NCBI RefSeq assembly: GCF_958295425.1
Contig: NC_081143.1
Span: 26,682,586 to 26,746,585, forward strand
Reading direction: 5' to 3'
From: Solea solea
Lineage: Eukaryota; Chordata; Actinopteri; Pleuronectiformes; Soleidae
DNA length: 64,000 bases
Position 1 is the stretch's first letter. Each line of letters starts with the position of its first letter. Under the pieces are notes generated by a model. The model searched no databases. It saw only the letters and a program-made list of their open reading frames with translations, and was not told the origin of the DNA. Shown one piece after another: positions 25,501 to 33,839 of this stretch. The translations under genes and the position numbers were made by a program.

Positions 25501-26817
25501 AGTAATTTGCTGCTGTGTCCTGGCTGTTTAAAGACTGATGTCCTCTCAAAGCACAGTGTGCAGCGCCGGTGGAGCTTTTTGATTTGTCTCTTTTTAAATG
25601 GACTGAAATGATGAGAACTGGTGTTACAGGTGGCCGACCGTGAGAACCGCCCATTCCTATAAACCAGCACACGACCTCCGTGAACTCGCCACTGTAGTGC
25701 TCTTTGGCCTGCATCAGCGAAAACAGAACTCTGTCTCGTGTCTGCGCTGGAAATATGAAGCTACAGCCAGTAACAATATAACTTAGCTTAGCGTAAAGGC
25801 TGTAAAACAAAGGGAATCTCTGCTGATTTCCTAAAATCCATTTGCTTCAGATTCACAAGCTCACAATTCAATTTTCAATTCCATATTAGGTCATTTATTG
25901 ACATTTCAGCCTCCATACCAATTTTGCTATATTTTAAAAAGAGATTTTCAGAAACAAAAGCGGCAAACTGTATAAAATTTAAAATTCTCTAACCTGGTGC
26001 ATCATTAAAAATAATGTTAACATAATTACTTGACCGATTACATTATTGCACTTTTAATGTAATATGACCACAAACACCAACATTTAAAACCTGTTCAAGT
26101 TGAAAATATCCATCTAAACTCGACATCACACATTTTACAGTCGTTGTTCAGCAGAGGGCGCTGTGAGCACAGCATGCCCTCATCAGAAGAAGAAAACATT
26201 GATTTTACTTCAATCACGACACAAAAACATTTGAAACGTGGCGTGTGGACGTATTTCCGGTCCTACGTCACAGAAGGCAGCGTAACGAACAAACCTGCAC
26301 ACTCAGCTGTTAGCTTAGCTGTTAGCATCACGTAGTCATTTGAGATTAATGTCATCACGCGAGACTATCACAGTCAAGTCTCACGTGATATCAATAGTCT
26401 TGCTAGATTTGCACAGAGGATACATGGAAATGGCTAAGTAAGACCTTTCACACCTGGCATTAAAATGCAGCCGGGATGCTTCCCCAGTACTACATGGGAT
26501 CAGATCGGGCTTTCCCTGCCCTTTCAAATACACACTGAACAAATGTATGTTTTTAACTAGCCTGAGAAGAACAAATGATCCAACCTCAGGGTCACAGCTT
26601 GGCTCAGGAAACCTCCTCAAACTCCTGACACACACATAAGCAAAAGTCAACATACCCGGTCCTTCATCCTCCAGCTCTGTGCCAAAGCCTTGGAGCCCTC
26701 GATCTTCTCCAAGTGGCGTTTCTTCATGAAGGCCAGAGGAAGCTTCCAGTCATTCATGTCGGCCTCCTCCTCCTCAGTGAGGCCCACAGCCGGCGAATGA
26801 ATCAAATCTGAGTCCAT
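5919..26817 (-). CDS. rptor: Raptor (regulatory-associated protein of mTOR), N-terminal 116 codons, 3' partial
   Basis: Raptor is the scaffold of mTOR complex 1: it recruits substrates through their TOS motifs and positions the complex on lysosomes. The CDS joins exon 1 (26817-26656), exon 2 (9112-9010) and exon 3 (6001-5919), read on the minus strand; the rest lies left of the window. The three exons give 54, 34 and 28 residues (the Asp codon is split between exons 2 and 3) and align without gaps to the start of vertebrate raptor. Recognisable blocks are [31 protein letters not shown], the [15 protein letters not shown] segment that opens the raptor N-terminal conserved domain, and [19 protein letters not shown]. 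The ATG at 26817 gives exactly the 54-residue first exon known from mammals; an in-frame ATG two codons upstream (26823) is possible. All splice borders are GT/AG. The neighbour on the other side is nptx1, divergent, as in human. Confidence 0.97.
6731..6865 (+). repeat. Dispersed repeat, family B (partial)
   Basis: Starts TCTAATGCTGTGTTTACATC and carries GGTACAGTTGGGTTTGGTAC, CATGGAAATGCAAACCG and related blocks. Related sequence, in inverted orientation, is seen at 23990-24550 and 61230-61620 (GGTACAGT, CCATTCTTTGGCACC, ACCTTGGGG). Confidence 0.5.
6869..6897 (+). repeat. (TG)n microsatellite
   Basis: About 14 uninterrupted TG units in rptor intron 2. Confidence 0.95.
7619..7942. mobile_element. 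hAT-type palindromic MITE, full length
   Basis: 324 bp. Termini are TAGGGCTGAAAC and an inverted CAGCTCTA. The flanks are GTGCTATT (7611-7618) and GTGCTATG (7943-7950), a 7/8 match to an 8-bp duplication, which is the hAT size. The interior is AT-rich, foldback-like and non-coding, with the family's TCTTAAATGTGAATACTTTC block. Confidence 0.85.
9010..9112 (-). CDS. rptor: rptor coding exon 2
   Basis: 103 nt encoding raptor residues 55-88 plus the first base of the Asp-89 codon. It begins [15 protein letters not shown] and ends CARLECWI. The acceptor is CTCTCTCAG|ATG and the donor ATCG|GTGAGT. The exon opens the raptor N-terminal conserved domain. Confidence 0.97.
9186..9370. mobile_element. 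hAT-type MITE, degenerate fragment
   Basis: Begins GAGCTGCAACTCATCGAT and includes the family's AGCAAAGAAACCAGCAAATA and TTCACATGTAAGA blocks. The far terminus is missing. Confidence 0.6.
10320..10530 (+). mobile_element. LINE-2-like reverse transcriptase fragment
   Basis: The frame reads [10 protein letters not shown], then [20 protein letters not shown] and [12 protein letters not shown]. This is the C-terminal end of the reverse transcriptase of L2/CR1-type non-LTR retrotransposons (ITSRLDYCN..., AAR, HITP, L..LHWLPV..RI). The element is truncated at both ends and is followed by unrelated repeat sequence, so it is a dead fragment and not a host gene. Confidence 0.85.
10543..10645 (-). repeat. 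SINE-like repeat, same family as 30243-30490, inverted
   Basis: On the minus strand it reads GCACTGTTGCCTTCCAGCAG, then GACCTGGGTTCC and TTTCTGTGTGGAGTTTGCAT. The same order of blocks occurs at 30243-30490 on the plus strand. It directly abuts the LINE-2 fragment. Confidence 0.7.
11882..12437. mobile_element. GTACTTGAGTAA-type dispersed element interrupted by a SINE
   Basis: The outer halves match, in inverted orientation, the element at 47704-48010. Left-half blocks include TTACTACCAAATAAAATCAG and AGAAGAAGAAGAGTTGG. Right-half blocks include CTTCTACCAAAGTAA and TTGCACTTTTACTCAAGTA. A tRNA-headed SINE (12052-12238) separates the halves, so it inserted later. Confidence 0.7.
12052..12238 (-). 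repeat. tRNA-derived SINE-like element
   Basis: Read on the minus strand it has a box A-like TGGCTCAGTGGG, a box B-like GGTTCAATTCC, then CTTGAGCCACTTAACC and a body ending in AAGCTCTATATAACTA. The same body appears at 27085-27290, 40385-40530 and 47205-47420. The tRNA-like head has no intact cloverleaf, so it is not a tRNA gene. Confidence 0.75.
14553..14574 (+). repeat. (AC)n microsatellite
   Basis: Eleven AC units in rptor intron 1. Confidence 0.95.
14735..14975. promoter_or_regulatory. Candidate intronic regulatory segment with two octamers
   Basis: Contains a perfect ATTTGCAT octamer (14739-14746), the inverted octamer ATGCAAAT (14966-14973) and a palindromic TAAATTAATTTA homeodomain-type site between them. 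No repeat family member overlaps it. A regulatory role is inferred from motif content only. Confidence 0.3.
15192..15496. mobile_element. Second piggyBac-type MITE, degraded
   Basis: The left side is TTAA (15188-15191) followed by CCCTTAGAACACAGAG. The right side ends GTGAGCACTAAGGG followed by TGAA, one substitution from TTAA. The opposing CCCTTAG termini and the near-TTAA pair suggest an old piggyBac-type MITE of 305 bp. Nothing in it is coding. Confidence 0.6.
16541..16800 (+). repeat. Dispersed repeat, family D (CATGGAGACCAAAACCTGG type)
   Basis: Carries CATGGAGACCAAAACCTGG, AATGAGGCAGAACCTCATTT, a run of GGTTAGGGTTA-like units and ATGAGTGTCCTC, a block order repeated wholly or in part at 19995-20105, 23630-23960, 33840-34560, 52360-52740 and 59405-59665. 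The TTAGGG-like units belong to this family and are not telomeric. Confidence 0.7.
18650..18966. mobile_element. hAT-type palindromic MITE, full length
   Basis: 317 bp with inverted termini (TAGAGCTGAAAT on the left; TTAGTTGCAGCTCTA on the right) and flanks ATAACGGC / ACAGCGGC (6/8 match). The inner block CTTCTTAAATGTGAAT and the AACCGATTAATCGG palindrome are present. Confidence 0.8.
19225..19510. repeat. Duplicated GAAGAGGATTAGGRCC unit, minisatellite relative
   Basis: GAAGAGGATTAGGACCACAT (about 19230) and AGAAGAGGATTAGGGCCCAT (about 19400) are diverged direct copies. Each is followed by degenerate CTGAATTTTGACATTAATCTC-type units like those at 2551 and 35697. Confidence 0.5.
19512..19544 (+). 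repeat. (CAAT)n microsatellite
   Basis: Eight tandem tetranucleotide units. Confidence 0.95.
19701..19742. repeat. TG/TA/CA mixed dinucleotide palindrome
   Basis: A TGTG-(TA)n-CACA-(TA)n tract capable of self-pairing, within rptor intron 1. Confidence 0.9.
19995..20105 (+). repeat. Family D repeat, short copy
   Basis: Contains CTTTAGAAGCTTTTCTGGCA and CTCATGGAGAGCAAAACCTA, matching the 16541 and 59405 copies. A degenerate hAT MITE follows it directly. Confidence 0.5.
20106..20290. mobile_element. hAT-type MITE, degenerate copy
   Basis: Shows the family blocks GTGCATAAAATGTTGATTTT, GAAACCAGAAAATATTTACA and TTTAAGAAGTTGAAA, but the termini are eroded. Confidence 0.55.
20636..20794. mobile_element. 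hAT-type MITE, internally deleted
   Basis: 159 bp with termini TAGAGCTGCAACTAATGATT and TTGTTTCAGCCCTA. Flanks are AACAGATG (20628-20635) and AATAGATG (20795-20802), a 7/8 match to an 8-bp duplication. It is about half the length of full copies. Confidence 0.8.
23630..23960 (+). repeat. Family D repeat, longer copy with second module
   Basis: A first module (CAGGACCAGTAGTCCTCATG) is followed by a TG run and a second module (TTGTGGGGACC, CAGTCACATTATGGG, GGTGAAGACATGTTG). The second module recurs in inverted orientation within nptx1 intron 2 (52390-52545). Confidence 0.7.
23990..24550 (-). repeat. Family B repeat split by a hAT MITE
   Basis: Blocks TTAACCATTCCATTTTTGGC, ACCTTGGGGTACC and CACCAAGTAAAAGTACCGT match the 61230-61620 copy. 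The element is interrupted at GGCTTTAC by the 24244-24508 insertion and continues as CAAAACTGTACCAT on the other side. Confidence 0.7.
24244..24508. mobile_element. hAT-type MITE with perfect 8-bp target duplication
   Basis: 265 bp. GGCTTTAC is duplicated exactly at 24236-24243 and 24509-24516. Termini are TAAGGCTGTAACTAACGATT and TAATCGTTTCAGCCTTA, in opposing orientation. The 8-bp duplication assigns the family to the hAT superfamily. It is inserted inside a family B repeat, so it is younger than its host repeat. Confidence 0.92.
26656..26817 (-). CDS. rptor: rptor coding exon 1
   Basis: 162 nt, 54 codons. It runs from [13 protein letters not shown] through an acidic EEEEAD patch and [13 protein letters not shown] to RMKDR. 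The donor at 26656/26655 is CGG|GTATGT. The exon extends to 26830, where TTTCTTCTGCAG|GG is a good acceptor, so 13 nt of leader precede the chosen ATG (26817). The start was chosen because it reproduces the length of the mammalian first coding exon exactly. The ATG at 26823 would add Met-Lys. Confidence 0.97.
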
Positions 26818-27084
26818 CTTCATCAGGGCCCTGCAGAAGAAACCTCAAGTTAGTAAAAAGAAAAAGAAAGATTTGATTCCTGTAACTTCCTGCTGTTTAG
26901 ATTAGAATGTGTGGTGTTGAAAATAATATTAAATATAAGTAAGAGAGCACAGCTGGGACTGTTTGCAAACACGACAATCTGCTGAAGTTCAAACCAAACT
27001 CCAAAACAACAAAGAAAGGTAATAAGGACAAGAACCATAATGGTTTGAAATGATACGGGTTTGTTTCCCAGCTTCATTAGTCCG

Positions 27085-27290
27085 ACATGTCCTTGGGCAA
27101 GCCACTTAACCCAACATTGCTTCTGACGGCTGTGCTGGTAGTGTGTGAATGGGTATGAAAGATGTGTGATAGAAATAATTCACGCACTGTATGTATGTAT
27201 GTGTGAGTGAATGGGTGTAAATAGGTGAATGGCAAAACTATAGCGTAAAGCAGCTTTTGAATGGTCATCAAGATTAGCTATATTAATACA
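27085..27290 (+). repeat. tRNA-derived SINE-like element, diverged
   Basis: Shares CCTTGGGCAAGCCACTTAAC and TAAAGCAGC..GAATGGTCATCAAGATTA with the 12052 and 47205 copies. A (TGTA)n stretch lies inside. The head is eroded. Confidence 0.6.
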
Positions 27291-27835
27291 AACCATTTAC
27301 CATAACAGTGACTCCAATAACCAAGTAGTAAAATCAAGGTATGCAGAAGACTATCTGTGAATTAACAACATTTTCAACCATGAAGCAGATGACGATCATT
27401 TCCAGCAATAATATTCTAAATCATACCACATGAGAGCCAGTGAAAGTAATGCAGGGTTCACCGTGTGTTGAGCTAACGAGAGCAGCTAACAAGATGCATT
27501 CAAAGACCCTGGTAAATGTCATCCCTTCTGCAGGATCTACTACAGCACAGAAACCTCTTAAACTGAAAACTGCAAACAAACATGAAGTCAATCAATTAAA
27601 TGGTTGCTGGCGCTGCTATCCTGTGTTAACAGTTGCACCACACATTCCACAAGAGAAAGATTTTTTTTTTAATGCAATCATTGACAACAACAAAAAACAT
27701 GTGGTACCTCTTGCTCATCTCTACTATACAAACATACTAATACCCTAATAATTTCAGCCAATAAACCCTGTTTAGCGTTGCACAGTGGACACTTAAGCAA
27801 AAATACATGTTATTGGATAAATCTTTTTTTTAAGT

Positions 27836-28038
27836 CTAAATCTTATACTTTATTAATCCCCTTAGGGAAATTATTTCTCTACATTTGACCCATCCTTGAA
27901 TTAGGAGCAGTGGGCTGCCACACTGAGTAGCGCCCGGGGAGCAATGGGGGTTGGGTACCCCAGCCCTTTTGACCTGGTGGGGACTTGAACCGGCAACCCT
28001 CCAGTTACAAGCCAAGTTCCCTTTCCACTTGGCCATGG
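27836..28038 (-). repeat. tRNA-derived SINE-like element, second family
   Basis: On the minus strand it has box A-like TGGCCAAGTGG and a perfect box B GGTTCAAGTCC, then CCCATTGCTCCCCGGGCGCT and a 3' end TTTCCCTAAGGGGATTAATA. It is a tRNA-headed SINE and not a tRNA gene: the acceptor stem and anticodon arm are not intact. Confidence 0.75.
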
Positions 28039-28140
28039 GCTCTAAGAATAGAGATGAGAATCTCCTGTTTGAATGAAAACCACAACACACTCTCACCTGG
28101 ACTCACTGTGAGCTCACAGGCTAACAGAGCTCACACAGGT

Positions 28141-28170
28141 TGTTGTCACTCTGTCCTGAGAGTGACAACA
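28141..28170. repeat. Perfect 12-bp stem-loop in the inferred rptor leader
   Basis: TGTTGTCACTCT (28141-28152), a 6-nt loop, then AGAGTGACAACA (28159-28170). It lies about 45 nt upstream of the predicted leader donor. Confidence 0.8.
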
Positions 28171-28914
28171 TGAACGCAGCGTGAGCCACAGGTGAGGGGA
28201 TTTAAATATGTACATATACGTATATAATTATTCCTATATATACACACACGTCTACTTTATATGTACCTAAACACGGTCTGTCTGTGTCTGTGTTCGCCTT
28301 AACTTCAGCCTGGCTAGCAGCTAGCTCACTGTTAGCCGAGCTAGTGCGGCTAAAGTGACAGCTCTGTGTAAAGTGAGCGGGAAAGCAGCATTAGCAGCAG
28401 CGTGTAAACACTCTTTAATACTGTGTCCATGTGTGGACACAACCTGAGCGGAGGGACCAGGGTTAGTGAGCCGGGGCAGACGTGCACAAATGGCGGTAGT
28501 AGCAGAGACAGACCTCGGTGCTGTGGGATTCTCTACACGGGCTGGGGAACCTCTCCGCCTCCGGACGATGACAGACACGGTCGCGCAGATGATCCTGGTG
28601 AGAAAGTTGTAGGGCAGCGTCCAGAGCCTGTACAAGATGTCAAAGCCGTCAAATCCGAGCTGGACGGGTGCGTGTTTGCAGGGGAATCTGCGGCTCCTCT
28701 CCCCACGGCTCTTCGCTATGGGAAGGGGCTGGAGACGAGGCCCATCTTCACACGGACAGTCTGCCACAGCCGCGCGAAGCACCGGCCGCAAATGTCGGTT
28801 AGTGGGCTCGCGTGGTGTCCTCCTGCTGACCGGTGTCCCTCGGAGCGGATTCGGTGGCACAGAAGTGGCGGAAACCGCAAACAATCCCGAGGATGTCTCC
28901 GGAGAGGCACTTCT

Positions 28915-28941
28915 TCAGCACTTCGGCAAGGGCGCAGCCAT
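28915..28941 (-). other. Eight-codon upstream ORF overlapping the YY1-like site
   Basis: The ATG within AAGATGGCTGCG (ATG at 28941-28939) opens a frame reading MAAPLPKC and then stops. It would be an upstream ORF only if transcription starts to its right. Confidence 0.35.
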
Positions 28942-29000
28942 CTTGGGTTGGACCCAGAATGCACTGTTGTTGCGGCGAGGCTGCCGTGCTACGTCACCGC
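28930..29000 (-). promoter_or_regulatory. rptor: Inferred rptor core promoter: YY1-like and CRE-like sites
   Basis: GCCATCTTG at 28937-28945 is the complement of CAAGATGGC, a YY1-type site in the orientation expected for minus-strand transcription. TACGTCA at 28990-28996 is a CRE-like site about 45 bp upstream. There is no TATA box, as is common for CpG-island promoters of housekeeping genes such as raptor. Confidence 0.5.
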
Positions 29001-29041
29001 CGCTGTTCCTGTCACACAGGTCAGACCCATCCATGGGCAGA

Positions 29042-29098
29042 CCCCCCCCCCCCCCCCCCCCGATTATAACACACACACACACACACGCACACACACAC
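29042..29098 (+). repeat. C20 homopolymer followed by (AC)n
   Basis: Twenty uninterrupted C at 29042-29061, a short spacer, then AC repeats with one GC step to 29098. It lies just upstream of the inferred rptor promoter. Confidence 0.95.
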
Positions 29099-29421
29099 AA
29101 CAATTAAAGGGTACTGAAATATTCTACTCAAGGAAAGTAAAAAAAATCAATAAAACTATTTAAGTAGTGCAAGTTAAAGTACTGGTGTAAAAATGTACTC
29201 AGGTAAAGTAAAAAAAAAGTAGCTTGTTTTAAAAGTTACTTAATACGCAAAAGGGACAAGGGGACACATCTCACATGAATTGTTTTTAATTAAAGGCAAA
29301 CCTTTACAAATTAAAGTGCTGACAAGATAAAATATGTAATCACATAACGTATCAGTTAAATGGGTCAAAGGTCACAAATACTTTAACTTTCTCACTCACT
29401 CAGGGACCTTAATTAACACCA

Positions 29422-30242
29422 ATTCACCTGTCCTCAACATTCATTCACCCGTCTGTCCTCATCATTCAATTAGCTGTCCTAATCATTCACATGTCCTCAT
29501 ATTTCATTCACCTGTCCTCATCATTCACCTGTCCTCGTCATTCATTCATCTGTCCTTGTCATTCATTCATCTGTCCTCATCATTCACCTGTCCTCATCAT
29601 TCATTCACCTGTCCTCATCATTCACCTGTCCTCATCATTCATTCACCTCTCCTCCTCATTCACCTGCCCTCATCATTCATTCACCTGTCCTCATCATTCA
29701 TTCACCTGTCCTCATCATTCATTCACCTGTCCTCATCATTCACCTGTCCTCATCATTCACTGCCATGAATGTGGTGAAAGGTTTAGACCACATGGCAGAG
29801 TAGTGGCTAACAGTGTTGCCTCACAGCCAGAAGGTCATCATTCACCTGTCCTTCACATTCACCTGTCCTCATTTTTCACCTGTCCTCATCATTCATTCAC
29901 TTGTCCTCATTGTTCACCTGTCCTCATCATTCACCTATCCACATCATTCACCTGTCCTCCTCATTCACCTGTCCTCATCATTCACCTGTCCTCCTCATTC
30001 ACCTGTCCTCATCATTCATTCACCTGTCCTCCTCATTCACCTGTCCTCCTCATTCACCTGTCCTCATAATTCATTCACCTGTCCTCATCATTCACCTATC
30101 CTCATCATTCATTCACCTATCCTCCTCATTTGCCTGTCCTCATCATTAATTCACCTGTCCTCCTCATTCACCTGTCATCATTCATTCACCTGTCCTCATC
30201 ATTCATTCACCTGTCCTCCTCATTCACCTGTCCTCATCATTC
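29422..30242 (+). repeat. CACCTGTCCTCATCATTCA minisatellite
   Basis: About 0.8 kb of tandem units alternating CACCTGTCCTCATCATT and short CATTCATT/CTCATT variants. It is interrupted at 29761-29838 by an 80-bp segment that recurs at the array's right edge (30243-30320). Long open frames rich in HLSSS or PVLIIH run through it only because the repeat lacks stop codons. Confidence 0.95.
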
Positions 30243-30490
30243 ACTGCCATGAATGTGGTTAAAGGTTTAGACCACATGGCAGAGTAGTGGCTAACAGTGT
30301 TGCCTCACAGCCAGAAGGTCACTGGTTTTAATCCGGGGTCCAACCGAGGGCCCTTCTGTGTGGAGTTGACATGTTCTCCCCATGTGCACATGGGCACACT
30401 GGCTTCCTTCCAAAAACATAAAGAAAAGGTGAGTTGGACAATCTAAACTGACAGTAGTGTCTATGTTGACCCTGAGATGGACCTGTCCAG
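30243..30490 (+). repeat. SINE-like repeat at the minisatellite edge
   Basis: Carries GTGGCTAACAGTGTTGCCTC, a box B-like GGTTTTAATCC, CTTCTGTGTGGAGTTGACAT and CCAAAAACATAAAG. It is the same family as the inverted copy at 10543-10645. Confidence 0.7.
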
Positions 30491-33400
30491 AGGCTTCAAA
30501 TATTGAAATATTCAATTACTGAAAGGGCACTGCACTAGTATAAAACATTTAAACATTTTGTTCTGTTCTGTTTCCCATGAAAAGTAAAAGTGTAATGTTT
30601 TTCTGGTAGACGGGGCTGGACAGTTCTCTCAAGGAGAACACTTTCTTTCCATATTATTGTTCTATTCTCTTTTAAACAGGTCACAATGATCCTTAAATCC
30701 TAAAGTGATACAGTTATCGTGGTGTACACGGCCCTGATTTCCTCAGCACCTGCACAAGTCAAATGAACAAAGTGTTTTTGCACATGATTTGTCCCAAACA
30801 TCCTTTGCTGTCAAGCTTCACACTCATTTCTCAAACAGCAGGAGCTTAAGGTTTGGGTTGGATTTTTTTTTTTTTAAAGGAGCACGGACAGAAAAAAGAA
30901 AAAAAAGAAAAAAAAAACCGTCCCATCTGTCCCCAAGTCAAGAAAAAACAGACCACCATTCTGCACGCACATACCCACTGAGGCAGGCACTCGTGACATT
31001 ACTGAGAGCCCTTTAATTACAGGACTACAATCAACATGTTGACCAGGTTGTTCTTGGTCAACAAAGAGATTTGCACAAAGGCCTTGATGACTTTGATCAA
31101 GACCAGCACACAGTGTGTCTTTGGGCTCAAAGGACACTGATGTGCTGGGATGAGTCACAGTCAACTCATCGTCAGAAAACAATGTCCACGCTTACAACAT
31201 ATTAAAAACATGGTTTTCTGAGCTGGATCCTGGAAGCTGGAGCCAAATGAGACACATGCAGGAAACGGCGGCTCCCAAGGATTGATTGCAACAAGGCCAG
31301 AGAAAGAGAGGGAGAAGACACTGATGGATGGATGGATTCGAGGAAGTGAGTGCTTCATGAGAGGAAGCTGTGTGATTCCCCCCCACCACCACCAGCACCA
31401 GCAGACCAGTGGCTGCACTCAAGAAGGAATCTGGAGACACCAGAACTTTAATGGAGCATTAATCTGACTCACTCATGTTCTCATGTCTCACAGAGATACA
31501 TCTTTGACTCTCAGCATGGTATGGTTTTTGAGGTTGATAGGCCTACTGGAATAAATGGACTAAAAGCAGCCTGGTCTTCCAGAAAAACATTTACAGCTAT
31601 TTTAATTTGCATTTATAACCAGAAAAGGGTTATCACCACCCAAGATTTCTGCATTTCAGCCAAAAGTGTGACAAATAGATACCGGTAACAGACAATCCTG
31701 TTGACTTCAGTATATAACGCCATGTTGGTTCAGAAACATGAGCTCACATTTGACGGTGGTTTGCTAGAACAACTCTCGTCCCCTTTTTACTGATTGCTGT
31801 TCAGTAGTCAGGTTTACCGTATATCAATAAAAACCCTAATGTCCCGTTGCATTGTGGTGATTGGTATATTTACAGCCTCAGAAGTGGCCGCTCCTTCATA
31901 AATCCACCACCTTCATAACGCACACACACACAAGGTTGGAGGATATGACAATAAAAATCCATCAAGTCCCCAAATGAATTTTGACAAGGACTGCAGTAGT
32001 GTGTGTCTTAAACAATAATGATGCGAAATAAACAACATTTGTTGTACTGTCAGAAGATACAGAAAGACACCAGGCTGCAGTTTATGTTCAAAAACTGAGG
32101 TTTGACTTCTGCTGCTGTAGCCCATCTGTTTCAGTAGATCAACCCTAGGTGAACCCAGAGGAATTTGCCAGCAAATTTTGCTTTCGCTCTGCAGACACAT
32201 CTGGCAAGGACGCCTTTTTGGCCAACTACAGAATCTCCTAAAATAAAGGGAACCAATCAAAAACTGTCTTTTTCCCCTGGCACACTCGAGGTGGGCTTAC
32301 CGTGATGATGACAGCTTTTGCAGCATTTGTATACATCCGATATGGCAATGCGACTGTTGCTTCCATTTTAAGTGATTTGCTTCACGGAGCACCTCCTGGG
32401 CAAAAGTCGTTAGACGCCATTACTAGTTAGCCATTGTTCCTAGAAAACAACAACAAGCACATCTGCTGACATTCGGTTTTTTTTGTGTTGGAATGGACAG
32501 TTACATACATACTTCCTCTAGAGGGCAGTGCCGAGGACCAAGTTGCAGGCATCTACAAACATCGTGACCATTGAAGGAAGAGGTTATTTTATTCTGCTCA
32601 ATCCGAAATAGACGTGTTGGGGGAATGTTAGACAACTCAATGTAAGTCGTCCCAATTATGGGATGAGAGAGATCGAGGATGGGCCTCATTTTCAATATTT
32701 CCGTATTTGAGCCCCTGGCAGTCTGTTTGGAATTGGGCACTGCAACTGTAGGGTTAGAGTTAGCTATTGACTCTATACTTCCCCCACGATTTCCGGTGGT
32801 ATTGCTCAATTTCGTCCGCCATCGTAAGCTCCCCTGCTAGGCGCACAATGACGGACTAAATGAACCCAAGTAGTAGGGACCAAAGGCTCGGTCTGTGCCT
32901 GTCTTTTACATAGAGTATAAATGGGCCTTTAGACCTCTAGCACATTAAAGCTCCTGAGTCATTTCAGGCCTGAATGGAGCAACATGAAATGCGTCACTGC
33001 AGGTTTTAAAAAACTGTATCTGACAACGGCTCGCTTATTAAAACACTTTGTCAGTAATTAGGTTTGAGAGATATGTAAATTGCTTCTGTTGCTCATACAG
33101 TTCTTCTGTAATTGCCAGCAGCTTCTCCTGACAAGTAAATCGATGGCCATTTACACAGGTACCAATTCATTCAGCAGTGTACAGGCATCGCGGAGCACAC
33201 ATCCTCCAGACATGTCTCCATTTAACCATGATCAATGAGTTCATACGAAACCGGACGACGCCTGCTCAGCTGAATGAATGTGGCTGTCTTTATTCTGTGA
33301 CTTCCGCTCAGGAAAACAAATGTGCACAGTGATCAATGAAAGATCACCTGCCACTGAGTCAGCATGTTGGGAAAGTGATATTCTACCAGGAGAAAATCTG

Positions 33401-33839
33401 TTTTAACTCATAATCCTATTGACTCGCACACACACACACAATGAAGAGAGAGAGAGACAGTGACAGGGAGTGGGAGAGCGAGGAGATGAAGGCTGATTGA
33501 CCTTGACCTTGGGTTTTGTGATAAAGTGATGTCTTCAGTAATGTTGATTGTACTTGACAGGGGAGACGCGACAGGGATTTGTGACACTTTGTGCTCAGCT
33601 GTCAGTTGCAGGAAAAGGCAATTTTCACACAATCATACAACACACACACACACACAGTGAGAGGTGTGGGTGGTGTGAAGTACTTGAATCTGAGAGCAGA
33701 CCGGTTCAGACCACTTCAGCTGAGTGAGATGGTTTTTGTTTCATGAAAGAACAGAGATCTGAATCATCGTCTGAACAGACAGCTAGTTAGCTAAGTGGAC
33801 AGCCAGGCAGACAGACAGGCAGACAGATAGGACACAAAT
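30491..33839. other. Intergenic, no gene recognised
   Basis: I see no conserved coding frame or splice-bounded exon. There are A/T homopolymer stretches (30869-30930), a short (CACC)-like tract near 31380 and short CA runs at 31919-31932, 33427-33440 and 33641-33655. The segment 32950-33320 is non-repetitive AT-rich DNA that could be conserved non-coding sequence; this cannot be judged from one genome. Confidence 0.6.

Larger units (their letters stand above)
9113..26655 (-). other. rptor: rptor intron 1 (between coding exons 1 and 2)
   Basis: 17.5 kb without supported exons. Repeats recognised inside are listed separately. Stretches where I see nothing beyond unique or degenerate sequence are 10700-11850, 12450-14500, 16800-18600, 20850-23600 and 24650-26600. 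The segment 14735-14975 contains paired octamer motifs and may be regulatory. A block at 22396-22445 (GGAGCCGGCAAACACAAGCC) recurs at about 41860, and a block at about 20325-20380 recurs in variant form at about 26370-26430, so both are dispersed repeats. Confidence 0.85.
26831..28096 (-). other. rptor: Inferred rptor leader intron
   Basis: Bounded by the donor TCCAG|GTGAGAG (exon edge at 28097) and the acceptor CTTCTGCAG at 26831. It contains two SINE-like repeats (27085-27290 and 27836-28038) and no coding sequence. The splice is predicted from consensus sites, not from transcripts. Confidence 0.5.
28097..28960 (-). other. rptor: Inferred rptor 5' leader exon
   Basis: A CpG-rich stretch from about 28400 to 28960, upstream of raptor coding exon 1, ends at the best donor in the area (28097/28096). 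The transcription start is placed near 28950 because a YY1-type site lies there; YY1 sites commonly sit just downstream of TSSs. The leader would be about 0.86 kb and would contain short and long upstream ORFs and a 12-bp stem-loop. The exact 5' end cannot be read from sequence. Confidence 0.45.

Noticed and set aside
27836..28038. tRNA gene on the minus strand
   Set aside because: Box A and box B are good, but the acceptor and anticodon stems do not pair and a SINE body follows; it is a tRNA-derived SINE.
28423..29163. 246-codon plus-strand frame in the CpG-rich region
   Set aside because: It is antisense to the inferred rptor leader, ends in C20 and (AC)n repeat, has no domain, and fits stop-poor CpG-rich DNA.
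29422..30242. CRISPR-like array
   Set aside because: Units are contiguous and irregular with no unique spacers, in a vertebrate nuclear context; it is a minisatellite.
29491..30262. 192- and 149-codon frames of repeated HLSSS/PVLIIH peptides
   Set aside because: They are translations of a non-coding minisatellite whose unit lacks stop codons in several frames.
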